64,000 bases of DNA from NCBI RefSeq assembly GCF_016545825.1, contig NC_052616.1, positions 10,602,001 through 10,666,000 on the forward strand, given 5' to 3'. Positions within the stretch are counted from its first letter, which is position 1. Each line of letters starts with the position of its first letter. Positions 23,552 to 35,159 of the stretch are shown here, piece by piece. The stretch comes from Eucalyptus grandis (Eukaryota > Streptophyta > Magnoliopsida > Myrtales > Myrtaceae). The position numbers and the translations under genes were made by a program. The notes below the pieces were generated by a model. The model saw nothing but the letters and a program-made list of their open reading frames with translations, ran no database searches and was not told the DNA's origin.

Positions 23552-25928
23552 GAAAGTTAGAGAAGAAAGATGAGCAAAAAAGGAGGATACACAGTTTGTG
23601 TCAAAGGCAAGCACCATGATCAGCTGAGCTAGTTCTTTGTTTTCTGCTTCTACTTAGTCATAATTCACAGGTGACTTAGTCTACTGGGAAGGATCATCAG
23701 AAATGGAAACAGACAAGAGAGCCGCCACCTATTTTCATCACTCTCTTCTTTAAACTTTGTGCATAAACATACTTTAACATCAGTCAAGGGATTATTGTTA
23801 TTATTAAATGGAGACAGAGATCCATCAAGTCCAAGATTTCATGTTTTTGTCTTTTATATTATTTTCTTTTGGTTTTTCCCCTCCTTGTAGGGCTCGGTTC
23901 ACGCAGCAATATGTATTTATGACATGGTTTCCTCTCAAGGTCTCTTAACTCTCACTTGTCATGCTACTCTTTCTTCTCTGGCCTTCCCTCCCTCCCTCTC
24001 TCTCTCTCTAGATCTCTATTCATTGATTTGATATTAATAATTTAGGATATACATTTTGGATCACCATTATGTGTGTAGACTGTAGAGTATGAATCTTCAT
24101 ATGAGCTAGACCTCTTATGCTACATATACTGATTAGAGATTAAGACCGATCATAATTTCTCATACACCCTAGATTTATAAAAATGTGTAGTAATATCATT
24201 AAGGGCAAATGCATGGTTTGATACTTAGCTTTTCCTTTTTCTGTATGATATGCGAATTCCTTTAGGTTGTGGTTCTTATTGCTGCATCAGCATGCCCCGA
24301 GAGAGATTGGAGAAAGCACAAGGGAGATTTGAAATTAAGGTGAGAGCTCCTTATCTTTGTGCAATGCCCATATCTGCATCTATTCTTGCAAGTCTTGACT
24401 CTTTTCCAGCTTAATTCTTTTCGTGTTGCTTGTGAATATCTTTGATGGCGATGAGCTGAGAGTTCAATTCATCTTGCTCGCTTGTCCCTAATAGGCTCTT
24501 TTGTCGTCATTAAGTTTTGAGCTCATCATGGAAAATATTTGCTTTCTCACCTGGTGATTGAAGCCTAGCTTGATCTTAAATTTCCGCTAGAGCAAGAAAG
24601 TTTTCCTGTCGCATGAAGAGCTTAGTCCGGTTGCAGTAATATACGACCTAAACTAACATACTAGGTAACATCAGTTGTCTGACTTTTGAGTTTCCACGAA
24701 GAGGAGGATTTCTTATCTGGCTTAGCTTATCAAGAGGACTTTGTGATTTGTTCCTCCCTTTTTCCTTTTTTGGGAGGAAATATGAAATCGAACCGAGAGC
24801 CTCGATTTTTGACTAAGGCAGATCTCAATTTAGGCCAACAATTAAATCATTCCAACATAAGTTCTTTTCACTTATGATTGATCGGACGGTCTTATGAAGA
24901 GATATTTTTGCGCTTGTACATACTTTAGCGAAATACAAGATCAAGGGTTGAATCCTCTACATATACGTGCTTCCTCTTTCCTAGAGTACCCGTCATAGCT
25001 TCTTCAAATTACTCTCTGGAACTACTTGGTTCTTTATCCTTCACATCACTCTAGTTCTCTCATCGTCCGAGTTCTTATCTAAATCCTTTCCAAATTCCAG
25101 AGCTTCGCATAATCTCTCTAAATCAGTTTGGAGATCAAGCGTTTGTGTCCATAAGCTCATACAGAAATAGACCATGATCTTACGACCGGTTGATATATCG
25201 AATCAGACCTATCTTTTACGTCATTACAACTATAAATCACTTATTCCTTCAAATGTATTCATTTCTAAAGCTACTACTTTATTGTAGTGCAGTCCTGTAA
25301 GTACTGATCGCTCTCCTAGCATACGATTAGAGAGTTGTGTATTAGTCTATTGCCATCTATGAAATTCCTTTAAGCTGTTACAATTTTTAGAGCTGAACCT
25401 ATGCCAAGTAGATGAAATTTGTTCTTGTTTACAGACATAATTTGATTTTACAGAAAGAACAACGTGCATGGACTGTTGGACTTGTTTTCACGGGTGTTCT
25501 TAATTCCTCGAGCTGCTTTGATACTCTATTCTCTCGACTTACAAAAGCTGAACAAGATCTTAAATTTGACTAAAAAGATTTGGTGATTGCGAAACTGCTG
25601 CAGTTTTGAACATCGGCTATTCAAAATCGCCGCATCATTTCGGAAAAATTTTTCAACTTATTTTGACCCTTATTGTAATTTTTTATTTTGGCTTATGGCT
25701 AGAACGGCGTCTCAGTTGACACTAGCTAGTTCTACAAGAGATTTTTGGTCTTGCCTTCTCTATATACGAATTTATTTTTCTTTCTTTATAATCTTTGGTG
25801 GTCAGCCAAAAGTTCATCACGTTTCTGATGAGCCGACCCTTGCTTGGCAAGATCGGTACGCCTCTTCCCATTCATCTCTCTCTCTCGCTCTCACCCATCA
25901 GATTGATGATCATACGAGACCATGTCAT

Positions 25929-25952
25929 AGGGGGTGGGGGCGGGGGCGGGGG
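25929..25952 (+). repeat. G-rich tract (G-quadruplex-capable)
   Basis: Four runs of five G's separated by single T or C bases. It satisfies the canonical G-quadruplex pattern on the plus strand. Confidence 0.8.
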
Positions 25953-27895
25953 AATCCACCACGTGCATTAATGGAGTTCTACCTTTTAGGATCACCGCCA
26001 TGAAGGGACAAATTGAGAATTAGAGAGCACTGGCTGCCACTTTGTCTTGTAGTCCACCTAACATTGCGCACCAATCGATGTGTGTTAAAACACGTAATCA
26101 ACTGCTAGTTAATAATCATTAACGAGGCTTGACTGGACTAATTTGACAAGAGATTGTCATTTTTCGTGGAAGGCATGTGGTCGCCACCGAAAGATAAGAC
26201 GATTTCGCGGTGATTGATGCAAAAACCCTAAGTGTAGCTTTCGTATAGCTTGGGGTTCTAGGGTTTTTACCATTCTTCTATTCATAGATATATATTAATA
26301 TTGTCTATGCGATATACTTTCTTTCAGAGCGACCGGAAACATGTCATTCGAAGCAAGGTACTAATGATTATCGATTCTCCTAGATTCCATAAGTATGATT
26401 GGGTGTTGTGTGTTGAGTTCTTATCAGATATCAATCATAATCACCCCTTTTTCCCCCTGTTAACGCACAATGTTCTAACACAAAATACCCAACAATAACA
26501 TCTTTTAAGATTTGATAATCCAGCTGCTCAGTCAACTCAATGACTTTTCCAGCTAATTTGCTAATGATTCAGAATGAGTATGGTTTTTCTCGCTTCTTAC
26601 ACTAAGGATATGGACTTGCCCAGGTTTTTGCTAAGATGGTATTTGAATGAAAAATGATGTTAGCGTTGGGAATTCATTTGCCCTAAACTTAGGCATATAT
26701 TGCCCCTAACCATTTTACCTCATGATTTTCTTATGTATCCCGTAATTACTCTAGTGAAAGATTCATTTCCATAGATTCAATTTGAATATCCAATAAATCG
26801 GTTGATTAAACCACACCACTTATGATCTTTGAATGAGAGAAATGGATGCCTGATCAGAAGCATCAATAAATTCAAATAGCATGCAAATGAACGATCAAAC
26901 TTTATGGTTATAATTAATGATCAAAAGATTAAATTGTTAAGATATGAAACATAGCTCATGCTAGTGTCTGGAAATTCAAACTTTTTAAATTGAAAACTTT
27001 TCGAAAATTTTCGAATATATATAATATATAAAAAAAAAAATTGGACAATTAAGAAACCCAAATCCCGTAAATAACTGGACAATTAAGTACCCACTTAAAC
27101 AATCGCTGCCAATTTACTTTTTACGCCTCACAATCTTCAATGAAGTGCAAGGTTGAGCCTATGTTGTCCCTTTGTTCTGGAAACTAGGCACAAAGCAGAT
27201 AGCTGCGTTGGGATTCACCCTTTATGAGGACTCCTTTTTCAAAGCCATGCCAGTTTCCACTTTGGAGCGTGCATATATGAAGTTTCAAGGAGCACTGGAG
27301 CTTTGTTGACAACAATTGATGGACTTAGTGCACATTATCATACAGCGTCTGCTCATTCTACATTCACCAAACAGCATGTGACCCGTGACCCCAGCAACCC
27401 TATGCATGGTCACTTGTTTTTCTAAGAAAAATTTCAATCCCGCATGATTTATTAAGACATAAGAACTGACAGAGTGACGTTAGCTCATCATAGCACAAAA
27501 GCCCATTGTGTCGCGATCATACCCGTGAAAATGTCAATATCACCAATAATTAAGCATATATTTATTTTTTATTTTATATATATGCGTCAAAAGAACGGTA
27601 TTGTAATATTTAATTGAACGAATAAGAATTCTCGCAGACATGACAGTTGTGCAAATGCGAATACAACCTAATAAATTTTGTACCTGGCATCACGTACAAT
27701 GCTGATGGTGATGGTCTCTTTCTCTCTAAATAGCATCTAGGGTCTGCGCGTCTAAGTGATGGAGAGGCAGTGATAGAGTTCTCAGTGACTGTTCCACTTT
27801 AAGAGAATGGGCCTGCATATACCACTCCGGAAACAAAACGGACAATCCTAACCAAGTTTTACGAACTTCCAAAAGCCTCCTTCTTTCGTTAGGAA

Positions 27896-27898
<3 letters not shown>

Positions 27899-27961
<63 letters not shown>
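27899..27961. repeat. Long (CT)n microsatellite
   Basis: About 31 uninterrupted CT units, the longest simple repeat in the window. Confidence 0.97.
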
Positions 27962-27964
<3 letters not shown>

Positions 27965-30047
27965 GTGAATTCTGAAACCTTAACTGCAATTTTTCTTTGT
28001 TTTTTTGCCATCAATTGACACTTTTACACTTATGATCACCATTTGTGTCCCTGGAAGATCTTTTTTCTTATTTATAAATTAAACCCCACTATGCATGCAT
28101 TACGTGCTCTTCACTCGTCTAGACAGACATACACCCCTAAAAAGTTTATTATTTCATTGCTTATCATCTTGTCTTGGGTGGACTCGACGACTCCACAACA
28201 TTAGAGATAGCTCTACCTTAGCCAAAAGGGGAAGAGCTAGCTGCGGTTTCGAACTGTAGCCCAGCCAATACCTATTTCGGGGTGGTTTTGGAACTCTAAT
28301 GTACTAAACTGAACTTGCCACTTGCAAAAGGATGCCCTTATTGATGAATTTAAGCAATTTTATAGATGAACAGTACGTGGGATGAAGAGTGAACGTGTCT
28401 ACCTGCTTCAACGCAAATGTGCAAGTGTTGTGCTGGGGCTTGAACATGGTGTCATGGGCTATTTGACGACCTCGACCAATTATGTACATGTGTTTAGGTC
28501 GACCATTATATTGTTTCCTATCGGTGGTCTAGTAGGGTTTTGGTACGGAATCTCGGGTTGTGTTTCGTGACTGTCACTTTAGGTTAGATACATCGATTAC
28601 CGTAGTTTCTCCACGTTTAATGCACAATTCTAAGCCACTTTCCCTCATAGATGCATGTAAAGTCTTGAAATTTTATGCCCTATCGTGTATTAAGGAAATA
28701 AGTGTTTGTGTCAAATGAAGGTTTTACACGTGGGAGATTAACGTAATATAATGAAAATGTTCTTTTGGAAGCCATAAGGTTAAAAGATGAGACTTGTAAT
28801 CATCATTTATTTGGAATTGATGATGGAGCAGTTATTGGAATTTTTCACAGTATTTCAAGCCGACCAAGGAGAACAGTTCACTAAAACGTGGGGGGGATTC
28901 TGAGCCATTTTAAGGGATATCAAAGTCTCTTTCGATCTTTTTTGGTGTTTTGAGAACTTGAGAGTTCTTAAGTCATATTAAGATATATCAAAGTAGGTCT
29001 CTTGGCGTTTGAGACCTTGATAAAAAAAAAAGTTATTTTTCTTCGTGGGTCAAGTCAATTAGGTAAGTGTCATATTTCCTGACCTGAATTGGATTGGACA
29101 TGCAAATTATGTTTTGTGCATAACTGTAATCTGATGGGTCTTAAGGTGTTGAATTACTTAGTTGATGGCCCCATTCACTCAATAGCGAGGCTGACCCATA
29201 CACAGTTATTGCAAATTTTCGATGTACGACTGTGGACTTGAGGTATCGGATTGCGACAAAACCATGATTACTTCATGCAATTTGTTATCGCTAATTAATT
29301 ACGCTGGTATTTTGAGGATTTAAGGGCCAAGTATCTTATAGCCATTTATGAGGGTTTCTAATGGCCTAAATTCCTGTTTTCAGATTCGGGGCATTTTCAA
29401 AGTAGTGTGTCATGACAGTCGTGTCTACGATTCTCATCCATTCACGTTTGACAGTGAAGATGATAGCTCAATATTGCCGACATGCTAAAACCGACCAATC
29501 TATAGCTAACCATAATTTAGCACCTGTCCATAAGCACGCTTCAACAAAGTCGGAAGAGAGAGAGAGAGAGACGTAGATGTTCTTATCTGTCTGGTCTCAT
29601 CACCTCATGATTCTCCCAACCACTCCAAGAGATAGCAAATGATGTGTCATTCGCTGTCAAACCCGCTCCATGTAATCTATGGAATATCATTGTCTTATGG
29701 AAAGTTTAAGGCTTCCGATATGATTGCAACATGAAAGGTGTCGGTTGATCCTAGAAATGCGACAAGGCTACGCGGATCCCGAACGAGCTTTTTGTAATTC
29801 ACCCTCATCCATATGACTACTAGTTTATACTGTGGTCATATTTAAAATGACAAAAAGTCTCAAACCGTCCATCTCATATGAAAGGCCAGAGGTCAACTTA
29901 GCTCGTAAGAATCACTCATAAACTTTTTTTTTTTTAAATTCCTATGCAGGTGCATGTAGTGCTCACGGAAGTCGAATTTCGAACTTGATACTCTTTGCTC
30001 CCCTAACCTCTTTATAGGTGGGTCAATAGAGGACGTGTGCCTAGCCA

Positions 30048-30050
<3 letters not shown>

Positions 30051-30083
<33 letters not shown>
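30051..30083. repeat. (GA)n microsatellite
   Basis: About 16 GA units. No adjacent gene was recognised. Confidence 0.95.
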
Positions 30084-30086
<3 letters not shown>

Positions 30087-30502
30087 AGGTTGGGGTTTTT
30101 AATAGGTGAGATTTTTTGGACATCTATCTTCCGATCTTCTTTTGTCGATGCGTCTCTTCTAAACGAGATACCCTTCGTTGAAAATTTTGACAGCACTAGG
30201 ATCGTTCTAGCAAGTCATCGATCCTATGTCACATCCTTTATGCTTAAATGGTCGCAAAGTCTAAATTCGCGAACGAGCCCAGGACGAGTCTTTGGAGTGA
30301 CTAGTCAATGAAGCTAAGTACATAGTTGCGCGAGCAAAATGAACCCCCAGCGAGATTCCTTCCCGCAAACACAGACAAGTCCCCACACTAGATAGAGACG
30401 TGTTGCTGCATAGGTTTTAGGGTTTATGCACGAAGCGTAATCAATGACGACGATAAAAGAGAGAAAAAACATAAAAGACAAAACAAAAGCAGTTTTCGTC
30501 GC

Positions 30503-30505
<3 letters not shown>

Positions 30506-30535
<30 letters not shown>
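30506..30535. repeat. (CT)n microsatellite
   Basis: About 14 CT units. A (GA)n tract at 30967-30995 lies 430 bases away in the opposite sense, so the two could pair as an imperfect inverted repeat. Confidence 0.9.
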
Positions 30536-30537
<2 letters not shown>

Positions 30538-30961
30538 CTTTTGCCTTTCAGAGAGGAGGCGTGCGATATCTAGTCTTCTGCTTGGACCACGTTGATAACT
30601 TTTTCTTTTGATTTTAATGCTTCTCTTGACATCAACCTTTTCCACATGAAATGATGTTGGGGCTCTTCGATAATGAAACCCTTACCACGTTTTTCCTTCC
30701 TTGTGTTTCGAGGAAGCAAAGTTCAAGAAAATTATTAACATCCGGAACATGGCAAGAAAAATGGACCGCCCTACGATCAAGTGGGTCACGACGACGACGT
30801 CGACAATCAGACGATCGGATCCTCCGTCGTGACAGGAAGGAGAACAAAACGAGATGGAAAAGAAAAGGGGAATAGAAGCCGGACCGCAGCAGGAAAGAGA
30901 AGGAGGGGAATGAAAGCAAGAGAAAGAAAGGGAAAAAATCAGAACATAAACCTAAAGAAAA

Positions 30962-30998
<37 letters not shown>

Positions 30999-33064
30999 AA
31001 AGAGAGAAAAAGGGTCTATGCTCATTTATCTGTCCATCATCTACAAATAAAGCGTTTTACAGTGTCCTGCGATCTATGGCTTTTGCATAAATGTGACAGG
31101 GAGCATTCAACGACGGGCGGCAGATCCCAGGAAAACAAACCGCAATCGTAGAAAAAAAACTTGCAGAGAGGACGACAGCGACCACACGTCGATGGGGAAG
31201 GTGCGTCGACAATTCAATTTGTATTTAAACTCTGCCATGTAAATGGCCGTAAGAAGAAGATCGAGGGGGGTGGAGGAGGAGGCTTTTGCAGTGGGCGAGG
31301 GTGGGCCTGAAAGCGGAGGAATTTAATAATGCTGGGGATGCTAATTTCAATTTTGCAACAAATTCATTATGTTTGCTAAGGACGATCATGAACATCTGAC
31401 TCTGTTCGTCTCGAATTTGGACATTAGCGACGATAACGTTTTTCCCCCATCAATTGAAGCACAGAGGAGGGTATATGAAGATCTCTCCCGATGAGATGAC
31501 GAAAAAATTATCGATTCTCGGTATTTCTTGTAATAAATGCCGCCACCAGCGAACAATCATACAACCATACTTTCCATAGTTTTGTTATAACACGTACTTT
31601 AGTGAAATCCCACCAAATTTCGCTCGCGTCGAAGTGAGTGTATCTCACCTTTATGCCGAGATGTCAATTTATTTTTGAGGAAAATCTCAGACACTCCATG
31701 TTACCTTTAGCAAAATTCGATGGGCACCATGCTTCTAGGAATCTTCATGGGGCTATGAGAGGTGCCAATGATTAGTCATGTTTCTAGAAATTATTGGACC
31801 AAGCCTGCCTTGCATAAAATATTTTGCCAATCTCATGGATTGGATAAGAGCATAAATTCGAACACGATAGATGATTTAATTCAAATCGCGTGCATTTTGA
31901 TGGTTCTAGGAATCTATGCCTTTATAGCGAAGCTAACCCATGAGGTGGTTTTATCCAAATTTTACTCATAGGATAATCGGTGTCCCAGAATATTACTCCG
32001 CAAGTTTTCTGAAGATATAGTAATAGTGAATGTTACCATGACATAGAATATTACTAAAATAGCTATAACTTGATTAGATTAATATGTTTCCTAGGTTCAG
32101 CAAAGGAATCGAATGTAGTTCATTCAAGGCTCAAGATAGAATTAGTGGAAAGTGCATTCATAGCTCGTAGTGAAATCAAGACCACTCGACCTCAGAAGCT
32201 AATTTGCGTGTAAGCAGAGAGCTGTCTGTCGTACCGTGCTATGTCGGCATAAAATAAGTCCATATGATACCACTCCCTCATTTAATGTCAAGTACACCAA
32301 TATAAAGTTAAGGTTGCCAAACTTCCCCAACACATCACGCGTCTCTCTTTTCTTTATCACTCCACAGTCCCAAACCTATCGCTTTTCTTTTTGCGTAAAC
32401 CCCACTCGCTTTTCAAAATTTTAGGGTGAAAGAAACTAGTCATTTATATAAAACACAAATCCCAGAACCGAATACCAAAATAACATGGCAGGAAATTGTA
32501 AATGAGTGCATGAATATGGTATGCTTGTTCAAATATAACCATTCGAAGCTTTTAGATTGGAAATCACGCGGAATGCACGGCATCACTTTAGTATGCGGAT
32601 ACTTGTCCCCCTCCTTGGCATTACTCCATGATCATAGTGGTATCTAAATCACGCTCTTGAGAGCATGGGATTGCGACCACACGGTATGGACCATGAACAT
32701 GAATTCCAAATGGACCATGAGAGAGGGAGAGGAGTGTTTTCGAGCCAAACCCTAGATCTTGCTCTATGCCAGCTGCTCAAATTGACACGACGTGGTATAT
32801 ATTTACTCTCTTCTTCTTTTTTCCTTTCTTTTTGCTTTCCAAAGCTCTATTTTATTTTATTTTCCGGCCTAAACTCCTGGAATTTTGATGCCATGACTAC
32901 ATAGATATGCATCATCTTCAGTAGTGTGAAACGAGGTGTGGGCCTGTCTCGACGATGCAAGTTAGATCGAGGTCCCCAGGTTCTGACTAGTCCTTTTCGC
33001 TCTCCCTCCCCACATTTGCTCTAGTTTTGTCTGCGTGCGATTGTATGATCAGCCCTATTCGTAC

Positions 33065-34035
33065 TTTCAATTTGGTCTCTCTCTCTCCTTTCCCCAATCG
33101 ACAAAGATGTGACCTTAGCGACCTTCGCATTTACATCATTCTAACTAGAGGTCTCGATCTTACCATATTATGAAGGAGGGTTTTCTTTGGAGAAATGGGC
33201 TTTATATGATTAGCCTCACTTTCAACTCTCTCTCTCTCTCTCTCCAATCGACAAAGATATGACATTAGTTGTTGGATATTTCGGTAGTTTTGAAATATTT
33301 ATTAGAAATTATGAGCGTCATGAAAGTCATTATTTTTGTAACGGCTTTTTCAACTATCATATAACGGCTTTATAACTTTTGATTTATTACTTCATAAACT
33401 CTCCATTATTTTATAACAGTCATCTTTTTAATTACCAATTGATTTATGATGATCTCCTAATGGCTCTCTCTTTTCCTTGTTTAAATATAAATTAAACTTC
33501 ATCCACAATCTTAGTAAATACAATATGTTCTCACATCTTTCCTTTTCTTTTTGCTGGGTTATACACAAAAGTTGTTATGTTTCCTTCTAATATTCAGTGC
33601 GGAGTATAGAAAAATGTATGTTGTATCTTGGGAAGATAGCCATTGAAACCTTACGCACCAAGTCACGTACTCTGAGGGGCAGAATTATTCTTAAGGACGG
33701 TGTTTGCATGCCTCGAACACTTCATTTTATTTTCTAATCTTTTGTAATATATTTCCAATTATTATTATTATTTTATATATTCTAATACTTTTTCCAACAT
33801 TAGCTACCTTCGCATTTACATCGTTCTAATTAGAAACAAGTAGTCTCGACTTACCATACTACGAAACAGGGTTTTGTTTGGAGACATGGGCCATTGACAC
33901 TTTCAATTTGGTGTCTCTCTCTCCTCTCTCTAGCCGTTCCCCGATCGACGAAGATGTGACCACATTAGCAACCCTTGCGTTTACATCGTTCCAACGAGGA
34001 ACAAGTTGTCTCGATCTTACCATAATGGGCTTTCG
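33065..34035. repeat. Tandem repeat, three ~140-bp units split by a solo LTR
   Basis: A unit with the order 'ctctctctcc', 'atcgacaaagatgtgacc', 'ttagc.accttcgcatttacatc', 'gtctcgatcttaccata' and 'gggtttt.tttggaga' occurs at about 33065-33215, again from 33222 to 33264 continuing at 33800-33890, and a third time at about 33895-34035. The middle unit is interrupted by the element at 33270-33799. Confidence 0.75.
33270..33799. mobile_element. Solo LTR, Copia-like
   Basis: A 530-base segment starting tgttggatat and ending tttttccaaca. It has the TG...CA ends and TGTTGGA/TCCAACA inverted tips usual in plant Copia LTRs. It is flanked by ttagt (33265-33269) and ttagc (33800-33804), a 5-base target duplication with one mismatch. 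The undisturbed tandem-repeat neighbours show the empty site. No internal retrotransposon sequence is present, so it is a solo LTR from LTR-LTR recombination. Confidence 0.82.
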
Positions 34036-34498
34036 AACAGTTTGCAAGAAGCCTGTTGTTCTTTAAGATTGAGAAAGTTACATGGGCCTGTTCAAGAATA
34101 AGATTTTGTTCAGACCAAGTTAGCCCATCTCTGCAGTCCTCTGACCTAATTTAAGTAGCACGTTGCAATCCGGAGGCACGAGCTACCTTTATATAGTTTG
34201 GGCGGCATAAGAATCTTAATCTATGATGAAGAATCATATTGAAATCGACATTATTTAATAAGGTTGTGTTTTGTCTAGTGAGAACTTGATTGTTAATCCA
34301 AAGAACCTAACATTGTACCGCTCTGCATGTCGCACCCTTTTAAGCCTTTCAATTAATAATCAAAGTGTCAACATAGCTCGTCTCGTGGTGACTTTATAAT
34401 ATTATCCAGTGATTTATGAGATTTTTGCTGTAAAAGGACACCAATTGATCACAACTTCGTGCTCGTGTGTACATAGAGTCATGGGCATCGTAGTTCTT

Positions 34499-35003
34499 TA
34501 TGTTACTCGCTACGATTAATTCTATTTTTGATCAAGTAGTCGATGGCATGAATGATAATTATTCTGACTAGAAATTGATTTCTAGAACATATATAGATTT
34601 TTCTATTTCTATTTTTAAATGAGTTTCGAAGTAAAAATATACATTTAATAACGAAATAAAATTTATATTCCCAAAATAGAAATTCATTTGATAACAACAC
34701 AAAATCTCTCTCTCCCCAACAACGGTGGATTGCAGCGGGTGGTTGGTGGCAACCACCGGTGGTGGCTGCAGACGGTGGTGGTGACCGATGGCGCGAGGTG
34801 GGCGGTCGGCTAGTAGCAAAGACTAATGATAAGAAGAATTTTTATTTCTCAAATCTATTCTAAAAATAGATTATTTCTCATTTCTGTTTCAAACCTATTT
34901 CTAGAATAAAAATTTATTCTAGAAATAGAAAAATGAAATTGCATCATCAAATGGATTTTTTTTTCTAGAAATAAATCTAGAATAGAAATAAAATGGTTAT
35001 CAT
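34499..35003. repeat. Inverted-repeat element with GC-rich core, copy 1
   Basis: AT-rich arms built of 'ctatttctattttt' / 'aaaaatagaaatag' type motifs face each other around a GC-rich core (34720-34815) made of ggtggttggtggc-type GGT repeats. The layout matches 44771-45272. No ORF of note; the ends are approximate. Confidence 0.5.
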
Positions 35004-35159
35004 GTGTTTTAATATTTCATTTCATTATTCTTTATTTTATTATTATTATTATTATTGATTTGCTGCAATGATTTTGTGCGGCACACTTGTCAATATTAAA
35101 AGCCAATTGCAAAAAATAAGTAATTGATTTTTATTTTTATTTTGTCTTCTAGGTGGATG

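Larger units (their letters stand above)
23552..33060. other. Long intergenic region, no recognised gene
   Basis: The first few hundred bases are the likely 3' untranslated region of the NGATHA gene. After that I found no ORF or exon set with a recognisable product. Visible structure is limited to microsatellites (27899-27961, 30051-30083, 30506-30535, 30967-30995), a G-rich tract at 25929-25952, and a possible truncated tRNA-like segment (B-box-like cagttcgaaaccgc on the minus strand at about 28250). Confidence 0.45.

Noticed and set aside
28190..28265. tRNA gene or SINE at a B-box-like motif
   Set aside because: No A box at the right distance and no tail or target duplication; too weak to call.
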